NCBI GenBank assembly: GCA_030737875.1
Contig: CM060924.1
Coordinates: 149,166,197 to 149,230,196 of the forward strand
Source: Allium sativum
Lineage: Eukaryota > Streptophyta > Magnoliopsida > Asparagales > Amaryllidaceae
Direction of reading: 5' to 3'
DNA: 64,000 nt
The position numbers and the translations under genes were made by a program. The notes under the pieces are model-generated. The model did not search any database and was not told the origin of the DNA. It was given only the letters and a program-made list of their open reading frames with translations. This document shows, piece after piece, positions 25,625-36,900 of the stretch; positions within the stretch are counted from its first letter, which is position 1; the number at the start of each line of letters is the position of its first letter.

Positions 25625-28600
25625 TAGGATGCAGACGGTGCTTAGTAGCACCCGACACCCATCATCCACAGACCATGGATGGCTTGCTTGTTAAATTGTT
25701 TGGTTGAGTAGTTGGTTAGTTTATTTGGTTGGAATTGAATTGTTTGGTGAAATGGAATGGATTTGATTGATGTGTGAATGGCGTGGGCCTTCACTAGACC
25801 GGGGATAAGGCTAGGCCTCGTCCCGTTTCTAGTATCGTGCCGTTATGCCGCCGAAATTTTCTAAAATATGTTAGAAAAATGAAAATATCATTTTTATTGT
25901 GTAAATGAACTGAATAGGAATTCATGTGTTGAAATAAAATATTTTATCGTTAAAATTAAAATTTTAACGTGAATGTGAATAAATAAATATTTATAAACAA
26001 ATCGACCGATTTGTTTATATACACTGATTTGACTGATATTGATTGGGTCGATAAATTTTACACATCGCCCAACTGCACAAATAAAATCTTTGTTTGATTG
26101 TTTGAAACCCCACACGGGTGTTGGGATGAAATTTGAAGTTCACTCATCCTGATTGATTAAATATGTTGATCGATTGATTGACAGGCTGTTATAAGCGTTA
26201 GATATTTATATTTGATGCTTATACAGTGTGGTGCACTTTCGTTGATGGTTGATTATTTTTCAATGCTATTATATACATGTGTTGTATGGAATCCATATAA
26301 TTAACGTTATATGGTGATTGATTGGGCCTCATTCCAATCGGGAAAATAAGGAATATTATAAAAGAAAATTCATGTGTTGAATATAAAAATAGTCATGTGT
26401 TGACGATGTTCGTGTGTTGAGTAAAATATTTTAAATAATAAAAATTACATCTTTATCATATTTAAAACTAGAACTACTTCCCAGTAGAAGTCTAATTAAA
26501 AATCAAACGATAGATACCATAGTTTTATAAAATATTTTACATAACAAAAATAGTGATGTGTTGACAGTACTCATGTGTTGAGATTAGTCAGGTGTTGGAA
26601 GAAATATAGATTCATGTGTTGAAGAGATTAAATATTCATTTGTTGAATAGAATAACGGATTTATTGAAATATATAAAGCCGTGTTGATTAGAGTTGCGCT
26701 ATTTTGACGTGAACGATATTTATATCGATTATATTCGTTTTTACAATGAATATAGAAAAGAAGTGATTTCAAAATATAACGTTTTGAAAATATTATCATT
26801 TATATAGTAATGATGTAAAATATTCAGTTTTGATTAGAAATTGAAATAGTGTTGAAATGGTTTTGAAACGAAGTTAAAACGATTTATAAAATACGTTTTA
26901 AAAGGAAATTGACGAAATATATAATATATATATATATATATATTATATATAATGGCCTGAATAGAGCGAGCCGCTCCGCGACAGTTCGTGAATTTCGACC
27001 ATTGACTTCGAATTGACGTTGCGGGAGATCCGACCGTCGGATTCTCCTAAAACCGGAACCGTTGGGTTCATATCGAAAAGAGCTTTCCAATGAATATTAG
27101 AAATTTGAAATCTAACGGTTGGATTTGGAATTATGTCCAAATCAAATTTGAAAAAGGTCGTTGCAAGTGCAGTTCGATAGCCGTTGATGGAAATCGACTG
27201 TACGGGCCTTGATAAAATTATTAAAAATATTATTAATTTGTGTAAAATCATAATATGTGAATTGGAAAGAACTGGGGTGAAAAACTCCAAATTTGAAAGG
27301 ATAAAAATAGGTTTTTATCGAAATGAACTAGTTTTGAACTAGGATTAAAATCAATTTATTTTTGAAATAAATAAATTGAATTTGAAAGTGATTTTAAAAA
27401 TAACCAATATTCCCAATATGTGGATTGGACTGGAGTTGAATCGAAATTATCTTTGGAATATTTCGATATTGGATTTCGTGACTATACAAATATTGTTATG
27501 GGGATTTGAAAGATATATTTTATATCGTTATTTCCAATACGATATTTGGTGGTTTCAGAATTTGATATTGAATATAAACCGGTATATTTTCTATTCAGAG
27601 CCTTGTAATTAATATCAAATGTGATTCGGGTTTATCGAGAACCGTGTTTTAGAAGACATTGGTTCTTTAACCCAGTTAATTGCAGGATGCTGATTTTTGA
27701 AAAGATTAAAACTAAGTGGAGTTTTAATGAATCTTTAATTAGATTAAAAATTATCAAATCTGAAAAGTGATCGAGAGTGGAATATCAACAGTTTTTCTCC
27801 AAAGCGATAGTTAAATCTTTAATTAGATTTGAACGTGAAATGGTAATTAATTTTACCGATAACACCATGGTGTTAGATATGGAGTATTGCCAGTTTTCTC
27901 CATGGGATATATAGGTTGGGATTGGGAAATAAAATAAATAATTACTTCGGTGTGGTTCGCTAATCCCGACTAGTTTGAAATGATATCCAAAGGAAGATTA
28001 AAGAATAAATTTAGAAGAATTTATCTTGGATAAAATTAATGGGAACCTTTCCCTAAGAATGTGTTTTTGTGAATAAAAGAATATTCTGAATTGGAATGAG
28101 GCGTTTGTTGTGTTTGTGTAACATTCGTTTATTATATACGTGGGTTATTCAGAAAGGCCGGGTTTATACCCATTCTGAATAATCGATTCGACGAGATGTC
28201 GAAGATGAAGACGGTGGTTGAAGACCGGAAGTCTTCACATCGTTTGGGTGATTACTGATGATCTTGATTGGGCTGTACACCTAGGATGAGGGAATCAGTT
28301 GGTGATCGTCCAGACATACTTGGAGATGGATGGGTATGCGAGGAAAGTGCCTCCGGTTTCGTTCAGACCCAGAACGAACTTGTAAATGGATTGTGTGTCT
28401 GACATTGGATTTTATTCTGTGTTGATTGATCTCTGTTAAATATACATCTGTTTGGCGGCGGAGAATTTATTCTCTTGCTTAACGCCCTTCTCTGAGACAT
28501 ACGAGCTCAGAGGTTGTATATCGATGGACATCAGTCGCATGGAGTGAATTGCCAATGTGGCATGCCTAAGTGGCAATTGATCAAGGCTTCTGTTGAAAAG

Positions 28601-29753
28601 CAAAGTCTTATGGTTGATGATCAAAGCACGGCCTGTGTGGCGTAGCTTTGTGTATAACGTGAATTCGCGAGCCTCACACCTCGGTATGAGTCAAAAACGG
28701 GAGATGGACCGCTGGGAGAGCACGACGTTTCTTTCTAGCTAGGGTGGTGTCAGTGACCTACCAGCCCTGACATTTATATACTTTTCACCTGTGTGGTTGT
28801 TGGATACGAGGCGCCTCGGATATAGGTCTGTAAGGACCGGGAAACGTGTGTTCAGGAATAACTAATCCTCAAAAGTAAGAGAGGACCGGCCCAGCCGATT
28901 TCAAGGATCAAAGTGGGGTCCTGGGACATTTGTTAGAGTGTCTCGAACGCGGAGAGGAGCTTGCCCCTTGCCTCGGCTCATGACGGAATCCAATTTCCAA
29001 TACGTGTATTGCGGTTTTAATTGTAGAACTAGTATGGCGACATAGTAGATGGTAGCTATGCCGCCTATGATTGATATTTATGATTGAAATTGTTTTGACA
29101 CTATATATTTATAATAGTATCAAATAATGTGTTTTAAACGTATCAAGCATGCTTTGGCTGTTATAAGGTAAAAACCCTATCCTCCGGCTTGCGTTGCATT
29201 GTGTGATGGGACCTGGGTCTTATAACAGCTTCATTTTTCTTTATTTAGCATTGCGCTGTTTGTTCTATGCACTGGTATTCTTGGGAGGAAACCCGTTCCG
29301 TGTTATACGGCGTGGTCCCTTGATTTACCTAACTTTAAAACCAATATTAATAACTGTTTTAGTTCTCACACCAGTCCCATTACTGACCTGGAGTTTATTG
29401 TTTTAACCTAAACTCTGGGTGCCCCTATTTTCGACACGGGCAGCTAGTAGTTTTGGTTTTGCAGATTTATATTCATAGGATCCTGATTTACAGCTGGAAC
29501 GATGCTCGGAAAGCTCTGTATCCGTGTATTACTTTCAGTGGTGTTTTATGTTGTTTTTCCGCTGCGATGTATTTAAATGTAATTTAAATCTCTGATATTT
29601 GTCAAGTGTAATTTATTCATTTATACTCTGTATATTCTTGTATCTGATGGAATTGTTGTAATAACAATGAAATGTTCTTCCGTCTGCGTTCATTTGTGTG
29701 TTGTTCTCAAAGTATCCGCCCTTTCCTTAACGGGGAAGTTACGGGTTCTTACA
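23672..29753 (+). repeat. 3' LTR of element A
   Basis: It is nearly identical to the 5' LTR. The differences seen are scattered substitutions, a longer C run (about 24662) and expanded AT runs near 25105 and 25583-25622. It ends GGTTCTTACA, followed by the GTTAA duplication. Confidence 0.95.
24583..24592 (+). promoter_or_regulatory. TATA box, 3' LTR of A
   Basis: TTTATAAAAGCCCCCC is the same as in the 5' LTR. If active it would drive read-out into the B minisatellite and the CACTA interior. Confidence 0.6.
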
Positions 29754-30340
29754 GTTAACCAGTTAGAGTTAATCAGTTAGAGTTAATCAGTTAGAGTTGA
29801 CCAATTAGAGTTAATCAGTTAGAGTTGACCAGTTAGAGTTAATCAGTTAGAGTTAACTAGTTAGAGTTAATCAGTTAGAGTTAATCAGTTAGAGTTAATC
29901 AGTTAGAGTAAATCAGTTAGAGTTAATCAGTTAGAGTTAATCAGTTAGAGTTAAATCGAAATAGAGAAAAGGAGTTAATCGAATATAATTTATTCGAAAG
30001 AAGGTTATCGAATATAGTTTATTCAAAGTGAATTAATCGAATATTGGTTATTCGAAAGAGAGTTATCGAATATCAGTTATTCGAAAGAGAGTTAAATTGA
30101 ATATTAGTTATTCGAAGGAGATTATCGAATATCGTTTATTCGAAAAGGAGCAATCGAATATTGTTGATTCGAGACGAGAGATAATTGAATAAGGTTATTT
30201 GAAAAAGAGAAGTTATCGAATATAGTTTATTCGAAAGGAGTTACCGAATATTAGTTATTCGAATAGAGTTAATAGAGTTATCAAATATAGTTGATTCGAA
30301 AGGAGTTAATCGAATCTAGTTTATTTGAAAGGAGTTAAGT
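29754..30340. repeat. Minisatellite, right part
   Basis: About 14 more copies of the 14-bp TTAGAGTTAATCAG unit end near 29952. They then change to ~28-bp units containing TTATTCGAAAGGAGTTAATC up to about 30340. This is the continuation of the array at 16135-16585. Confidence 0.9.
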
Positions 30341-32284
30341 GATAAGAGTTAATGAATTAAAGTTAATCTAGTTAAAATTTATGGAGTTAGGGTTAATTGA
30401 TTTGAGTTAATCAAGTTATATTTTGGAGTTAGATATTTCAGAAGTAGGGATTTAACGTTATCGTTATAACCAATGTTTTTATAAAAGAATAGGATTCGTC
30501 AACTGAATCCGAGAGTGGCGTAAGCAATGATTTGATAAGAAACGAAGTTAAAGGGAATTAGAAACTGACTAGAGATTAGTTAAGTTGAACGGTTCCCAGA
30601 GTATCGATCTGATGTTGGTTTCGGCCTTAGGGATTTATACTTAGGGGATTGTTCACTTACTAGTATACAGTTAGGGACTGATGATTTTGAAAAGTTAGTT
30701 AAAAGTGAATGAGGATTGGAAATGTTTTCCAATGTTAATAACGTATATTTTCTAATCATAGAAAATAAGGAAATATGAATATATATATATATATATATGT
30801 TTGATGATTGGATCGATAATTCCATTTAGAATTAAGATCGTTGTGTGAACACCGACATGTTTTCATTTGATAGTTAAATCACCGACTATCAAAGTTTTGA
30901 CCATTTTAACGTTGTTAATATGGAGAGACCGGTTGGATTATTATCCGAAGAACCACTCCGTATTGGCATAAGCGTTGCGAATCATATATGTTGAATATAT
31001 TGAAGACGGAGTAAAGTGCAAGGGTTGTTGTATAAATCTTGGATAACAATGGACTAGGATGGATGTAGTGAATAGTGCCTTCGGTTTCGTTCAGTCCCAC
31101 AACGAACATATATGGACGAGTGTCTGACAGAGTATTTCCAATGATCGAATGGGTTGGTCTGTATAAATATATATGGTTGCGACAGATTTATTCCCATAGC
31201 ATAACATCCAAAGTATTTGTATAAACCAATTAATGTTTAACGGATCTGACAATGTGGCATTCAAAGTGATCGCGTTATCAATGAATGGAAAGTAATCGTA
31301 GCCTCTGGCCTCAACAACCGGGAAATGACAAAAATCGGGCAGACAGCATGGCGATGTGGTTAGCTCCCATTAGGGTGTATTATCACCCATCTAGAGAATA
31401 TTCATTTGCTTCTTTAATCTATATCAATGCTGTCCCTTATCGGGAAACGGTTGCTGATCCCAACCGTTGGTGATATACATTCGATACACTCAAGAGAAAT
31501 GAGTAGTCGGTCATGTGTGGCTGAGTTGCAAGACGTTCTTGTTGAACTCGGTGTATTCTCCTCTAGAGATACACCAACGGAAGGTGGTTACATACCTTGT
31601 CATAGTTGGAAATCCATTACCCAATACGTGCTTGCGGTTTTGATTGTATACTATATATGTAGAACGTGAGATGAAAGCATTTCTGCTATATGATTATTAT
31701 ATTGTGGTTGATAGACATTATTACAATATCAAAAGGTTTTTGATATAAAGATATTTTGGATTCTCATAAGGAAAAACCCGTTCCGTTATACGGCGTGGTC
31801 TTATGAGATATTGTTTACTTGTTCAAACTGTTTTAAACTATTTTACTCATACCAGTCCCATGACTGACCCGGAGCTTATTTTGTTTTGTTTTCCCTAAAC
31901 TCTTGGGGTGTCTAAATTTGTACGAGCAGTCAAGTAGTCAGGATTTTACAGATACACTTGGAGAGCTTGGAGCAGTAGGCTTCAGGATTATATAGCTATT
32001 GTTTATTTTCGCTGTTGTTGTAAGTGTTGTACTCTGCAATGTTATTGTATACATATACTGTTTGTATTTCAAAATTTATGTTATATTTTATTCGTTCCGC
32101 TGTGAGGTTCGTGTTTACTCTGATGATGATGTTCTTCTTCTTCTTCTATTCTATAATTTCTATCTTATCTTTTCTCATCCTCTAAATTCTATCTATTAGT
32201 TTCTTGGTTTCCAGTGAAATTTGGGTTGGACTTGTGTTATTTAGTCAGTCAAATTCTACCGGATTTTCGTATCACTACAGTATT

Positions 32285-32396
32285 AGTCAAAATTAGTCCA
32301 AACCATTATTACATAAATGAGAAATGAGTGAAATAAAGTTTTAGGTGCCCAAATATTTCAATGCAGGTATGAGGTATCTTTAGCTTTGATATATTG
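32285..32396 (+). other. CACTA interior sliver between solo LTRs B and C
   Basis: Only 112 bp separate the two solo LTRs. Read across LTR C it joins the sequence after 38961, and ATGCAG at 32361-32366 would be a plausible splice acceptor. No coding call is made. Confidence 0.5.
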
Positions 32397-34354
32397 TGTA
32401 ATAACCCGGAAAATGTGAACCAGTTTAAAATTTTTAAATTAGGTTATTACCAAAGAAATTTGAATAGTTGAAATAGCATATTTCAATAAAATATAGAATT
32501 GTGTATAATATGGCAGCTTGAAATTTTGAATATAAACTTTGTCTGACTGTACTGGGTGGAAAATATAACGGATTTTGACGAAACTGAAAATATTTAAATC
32601 TGTTTATCAATACCTTTCTAACGAATCTGAAAAATCGAAATTTCATAACGGAAATCAAAAGTTATGGCCAAATGAATTTTCAGAAAGGTCGCTATATAGT
32701 ATATATAGCCCTTGAAAATTGAGATTTTGTATACGACCTCGGAATTCGACGAAACCACTTTTGTTGGGTCCGGAATGTCAAGTTATTGCTAGGTTTCAAA
32801 TTTCATAATTTTTGAAGCTAGTATGTGAGCGGGGCAAAAGATAACGTGTTTGGTCAAATTCTGTTAAAATGGGTCGACCTAAAAATGGCCGTTTTTCAAA
32901 CGAGCTCAGAATTCGACGAAACTAGTTTTGTTAGGACCGTATCGTCAAAACAAAGCTAGATTTATTTTTCTGGAATTTTTCGATTTAGTTTGTGGCCCTG
33001 GCAAATTGAAATGTACGTTTAAATTAAATATCGAATGTTTTATATTTTAATTTGAAAAATAACTGACTGTAACAGTCGAAATGGCCAACGAAACATATCC
33101 CATTATGTTCGGAATGGGGGTATTTAGCTAGGGGCGACAGTCGTTGGGTTTGATTTCGAGGTCGTATGTGGAAGGGGGTATTTTTGGAATTAAATAAATT
33201 AAAAATTAAAATAAAAAGGGCATCGACCAATCACAATTCATCTTCTCCAACGCCTTCCTGTCGCGACGCGGAAAAGGATCCGAAACTTCTCTCTTAAATT
33301 TCTCCGCAACCACACAACGAAATCAAGCAAACTCAGATCCATTTTGAAGAGCGTTCAGAGATCTTCAAATCCATAGTAGTTTCACGAATTATCGTTGAGT
33401 ATTGAGGGAGTTATAGCGTCGGGAAACCCCGAACTTTGCGCCGCCGCCGTGGGTTCTGGAGGCCACCGAGTTGATCATCTCGGGTAGCTTTGGAAGCTCT
33501 CTCCTTCCTCTTCGACGCAGCGTTGGCCGTTCGTCCTAAAGTTTCGTGGTTTTGCCGAAAAGTTCAACCCTAGCTTTCGAAATCGAAAAGGGTATACGGC
33601 TGAAACCATTTTCCACTGATTGTTACACTTTAAAGCGTTGCAAACTTGTAAAAATCGTATCTTTTTGCTATGTTAACGAAATTCGATGAAACAGGAGACA
33701 CCGTGACCGCAAGGAGGCTCTCTACATTCTAGAAGAAGCCGCGGATTTTTCTGACCTTCCTACGATTTTTAGCACCGCAATAACCAAGGTGAGGAATCTA
33801 AAACTATTTGTGTGAATGAAATCGCGTTGTATAAATTATATAAGCGAAGTGTAAATTATATACGCATTGTATACCTCATGTACATGTGTTGTATAAGTTA
33901 TATTAACGATGTATAAATTATACAAACGTTGTTTGAAACATATATGCTTTGAATTGTGATGAAATGCAAGTGAATTATTATATTATTATATATATATATA
34001 CACTCCCCTCGTCCACAGATCATGGACGATATTTATTGCTTGTGATTGATGTGATATTATATAGTATGACGAATGGTTGGAAATAATTGTTTGTGGTTGA
34101 TGTTATGGTTGAAAAATACCTTTGTGGTCGAAAAATACCCTCTTGAGGTTGAAACAAAATAGAATAGGATTGTAGAATTGAAAATAAAACATGCCGCCTG
34201 CGTGCGAACTAGATGCATGATCCCCATTGTCAAAAACCGCGAGGTTTTAAGGTAGAGCGAGGAGCCGTATTAGGGACGGTCCCGGTTTTAACTACCCTGC
34301 CGTTATGTTGCCGAAATTTTCTGAAATATTTATGTGTTAGAATAATTTTCATTC

Positions 34355-35345
34355 GTTGAAATAAAAATCACATTTTTATATATATACAAACTACATAGAA
34401 TATTCATGTGTTGAATTGCAATTCATTCGTTGAGTTGAAATTCATGTGTTGAATATTATTTGAATTTAAACAAATGGCTTTAGCGATAAAAATCACATTT
34501 TTATATATATACAAACTACATAGAATATTCATATGTTGAATTGCAATTCATTCGTTGAGTTGAAATTCATGTGTTGAATATTATTTGAATTTAAACAAAT
34601 GGCTTTAGCGATAAAAATTACATTTTTATATATATATTCAAACTATATCGAATATTCATGTGTTGAGTTGCAATTCATTCGTTGAGTTGAAATTCATGTG
34701 TTGAATATTATTCGAATTTAAACAAATGGCTTTAGCGATAAAAATTACATTTTTATATATATATATACAAACTATATAGAATATTCATGTGTTGAATTGC
34801 AATTCATTCGTTGAGTTGAAATTCATATGTTGAATATTATTTGAATTTAAACAAATGGCTTTAGCGATAAAAATTACATTTTTATATATATATATTCAAA
34901 CTATATCGAATATTCATGTATTGAGTTGCAATTCATTCGTTGAGTTGAAATTCATGTGTTGAATATTATTTGAATTTAAACAAATGACTTTAGCGATAAA
35001 AATTACATTTTTATATATATATTCAAACTATATCGAATATTCATGTGTTGAGTTGCAATTCATTCGTTGAGTTGAAATTCATGTGTTGAATATTATTCGA
35101 ATTTAAACAAATGGCTTTAGCGATAAAAATTACATTTTTATATATATATACAAACTATATAGAATATTCATGTGTTGAATTGCAATTCATTCGTTGAGTT
35201 GAAATTCATGTGTTGAATATTATTTGAATTTAAACAAATGGCTTTAGCGATAAAAATCACATTTTTATATATATACAAACTATATAGAATATTCATGTGT
35301 TGAATTGCAATTCATTCGTTGAGTTGAAGTTCATGTGTTGAATGT
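34355..35345. repeat. ~127-bp tandem array, about eight units, in LTR C
   Basis: CAAATGGCTTTAGCGATAAA recurs at 34471, 34596, 34723, 34852, 34981 (with A for G), 35108 and 35234, a period of 125-129 bp. Length differences come mainly from the TATATA run. Each unit carries GTTGAATTGCAATTCATTCG, which is partly self-complementary. Confidence 0.95.
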
Positions 35346-35404
35346 TATCATCTTTTAAAAATAAAATGAATCGACAATGAAAACTATATTTTTATAGTGA
35401 ATAA

Positions 35405-35650
35405 GAAGTGTTAAAAATACATATGTGTCGAATAAATATTTTTGACAATAAAAATATTCCTTTTATCATGTATACGCTTAGTTAAAAATACACATGTGTC
35501 GAATAAATATTTTTGACGATAAAAATATTCCTTTTATCATGTATACGCTTAGTTAAAAATACACACGTGTCGAATAAATATTTTTGACGATAAAAATATT
35601 CCTTTTATCATGTATACGCTTAGTTAAAAATACACACGTGTTGAAATAAA
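35405..35650. repeat. 71-bp tandem array in LTR C
   Basis: GTTAAAAATACACATGTGTC or a variant starts at 35410, 35481, 35552 and 35623, exactly 71 bp apart. The unit contains ACACATGTGT, a perfect palindrome. Confidence 0.93.
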
Positions 35651-36469
35651 TAATAGTTTGTTAGAAATATTATTATTAGCTTTGTTCTGCATATATATAC
35701 ATGTGTTGAACAGAAAAAATGGATTAGCTGTAGAGTAAAGAAATTATTTGCGTGCCCGACAAATAGGTAAACCTTAATGAGTTGGCTACGCAATTTTATT
35801 TATATATCAACTCCTGTGAATGCCATTGCATGCGGAGTGCTGGTTATTCTGTGTGAATTAATAAATAACGCCATAGGATAGTAACAATTAATTTTGAACT
35901 ACACTACATGGCATACTTCTTGACGATAGGCATACTTCATCATATTCCACATAAGCAATTGGAGCTTGTGTGATGAGGTGGAAGATTTACCATACAAGCA
36001 AGAGGCTTATATGGCGATGACTATGTACTACAGGTTGAACTGATGACAGATATGGACTATATAAATTATAACGATAAATTGCCAGATTAATAAAAACCCC
36101 ACACGGGTCTGGAGTTGACAATAATCACGTCGCTCTAGTTATTAGATACGGCACATGGACTATTTATTTCCACACGGAAACGGGGTGACGGGAATTTATT
36201 CTCTGGAGTGATTATCAGTACATGCTCCCCCGTAAACACCAGGATATATCACTATAAATATGTGAATGCTTTTTAGGATTTATTGGGTACCTAATACGGC
36301 CCAATAAATTTCCAAACCCCTCCCCGTACAAAGGAGGTTATGGCGAAATTTTTCGAAATATTAAGGCGTTAGTGAAATATTTGAAGTGAAAACGAAGTTG
36401 AAAATATAGAATGAACTATAGTTGAAATCATAGAATGAACTATATTTATATATAAAAATATAAATATAA

Positions 36470-36900
36470 TTAAAAGGAATAGAGGCCGTGCAGTTCGCGT
36501 TTCGGAATCGTAATTTGAAACGATTAGTGCGAGAAATCCGACCATCGGATTTTTCCCGAAACCGCAACCGCTGGGTTCGCCTTGGAAATATTTTTCCAAC
36601 GGCACCAACCTTGTAAAAATCCAACAGTTGGATTGTCCAGAATGTTTAATTCAAATTTGAAGAAAAACAGCGCCAGAATCGTTTATATTTATATATAAAT
36701 ATAAACATAATTAAATTAAATCGAATAACGACGCTGCAGTTCGAATTTTGAAACCGTAACTTCAAACGACTAGTGTGGAAGATCCGACCGTCGGATTCTC
36801 ACGAAACTGGAACCGTTGGGTTCGCCTTGGGAATATCTTCCCACTGATATAGACTTTGTAGAAATCCAACGGTTAGATTTTCCGATATGTGTAAAACAAA
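36470..36900. repeat. ~240-bp tandem duplication in LTR C
   Basis: Two diverged copies share GCAGTTCG, CCATCGGATT or CCGTCGGATT, GAAACCGCAACCG or GAACCGTTGG, GGTTCGCCTTGG and AACAGCGCCAG in the same order. The same module appears in LTR A near 19900 and in LTR B near 13310. Confidence 0.8.

Larger units (their letters stand above)
16586..29753 (+). mobile_element. Element A: LARD-like gypsy derivative with 6-kb LTRs
   Basis: The element is 13,168 bp and flanked by GTTAA at 16581-16585 and 29754-29758. The LTRs are 16586-22637 and 23672-29753 (6052 and 6082 bp). Both start TGTAATAACCCG and end GGTTCTTACA. The interior (22638-23671) is only 1034 bp, with a primer site and a polypurine tract but no gag or pol. 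By eye the first ~850 bp of the two LTRs differ at about ten positions, so the insertion is young. The size class fits large retrotransposon derivatives (LARDs), but with the length in the LTRs. The tract context resembles Tekay/Del chromoviruses, so mobilisation by such a relative is likely. Confidence 0.95.
13183..32279 (+). mobile_element. Solo LTR B (about 5.9 kb) interrupted by element A
   Basis: It begins TGTAATGACCCGG at 13183 and ends CGTATCACTACA at 32279. GTATT at 13178-13182 and 32280-32284 is an exact target duplication. Excising element A (16586-29753) with one GTTAA leaves about 5.92 kb, with no primer site, tract or gene between the ends, so this is one LTR and not a whole element. 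A TATA box sits at 14084-14092. A minisatellite occupies the middle. The right half matches fragments B2 and B3 at 4-9.7 kb. The short ORFs inside have no recognisable product. Confidence 0.9.

Noticed and set aside
34355..35345. Regularly spaced repeats resembling a CRISPR array
   Set aside because: Whole 127-bp units are repeated with no unique spacers, in a plant LTR.
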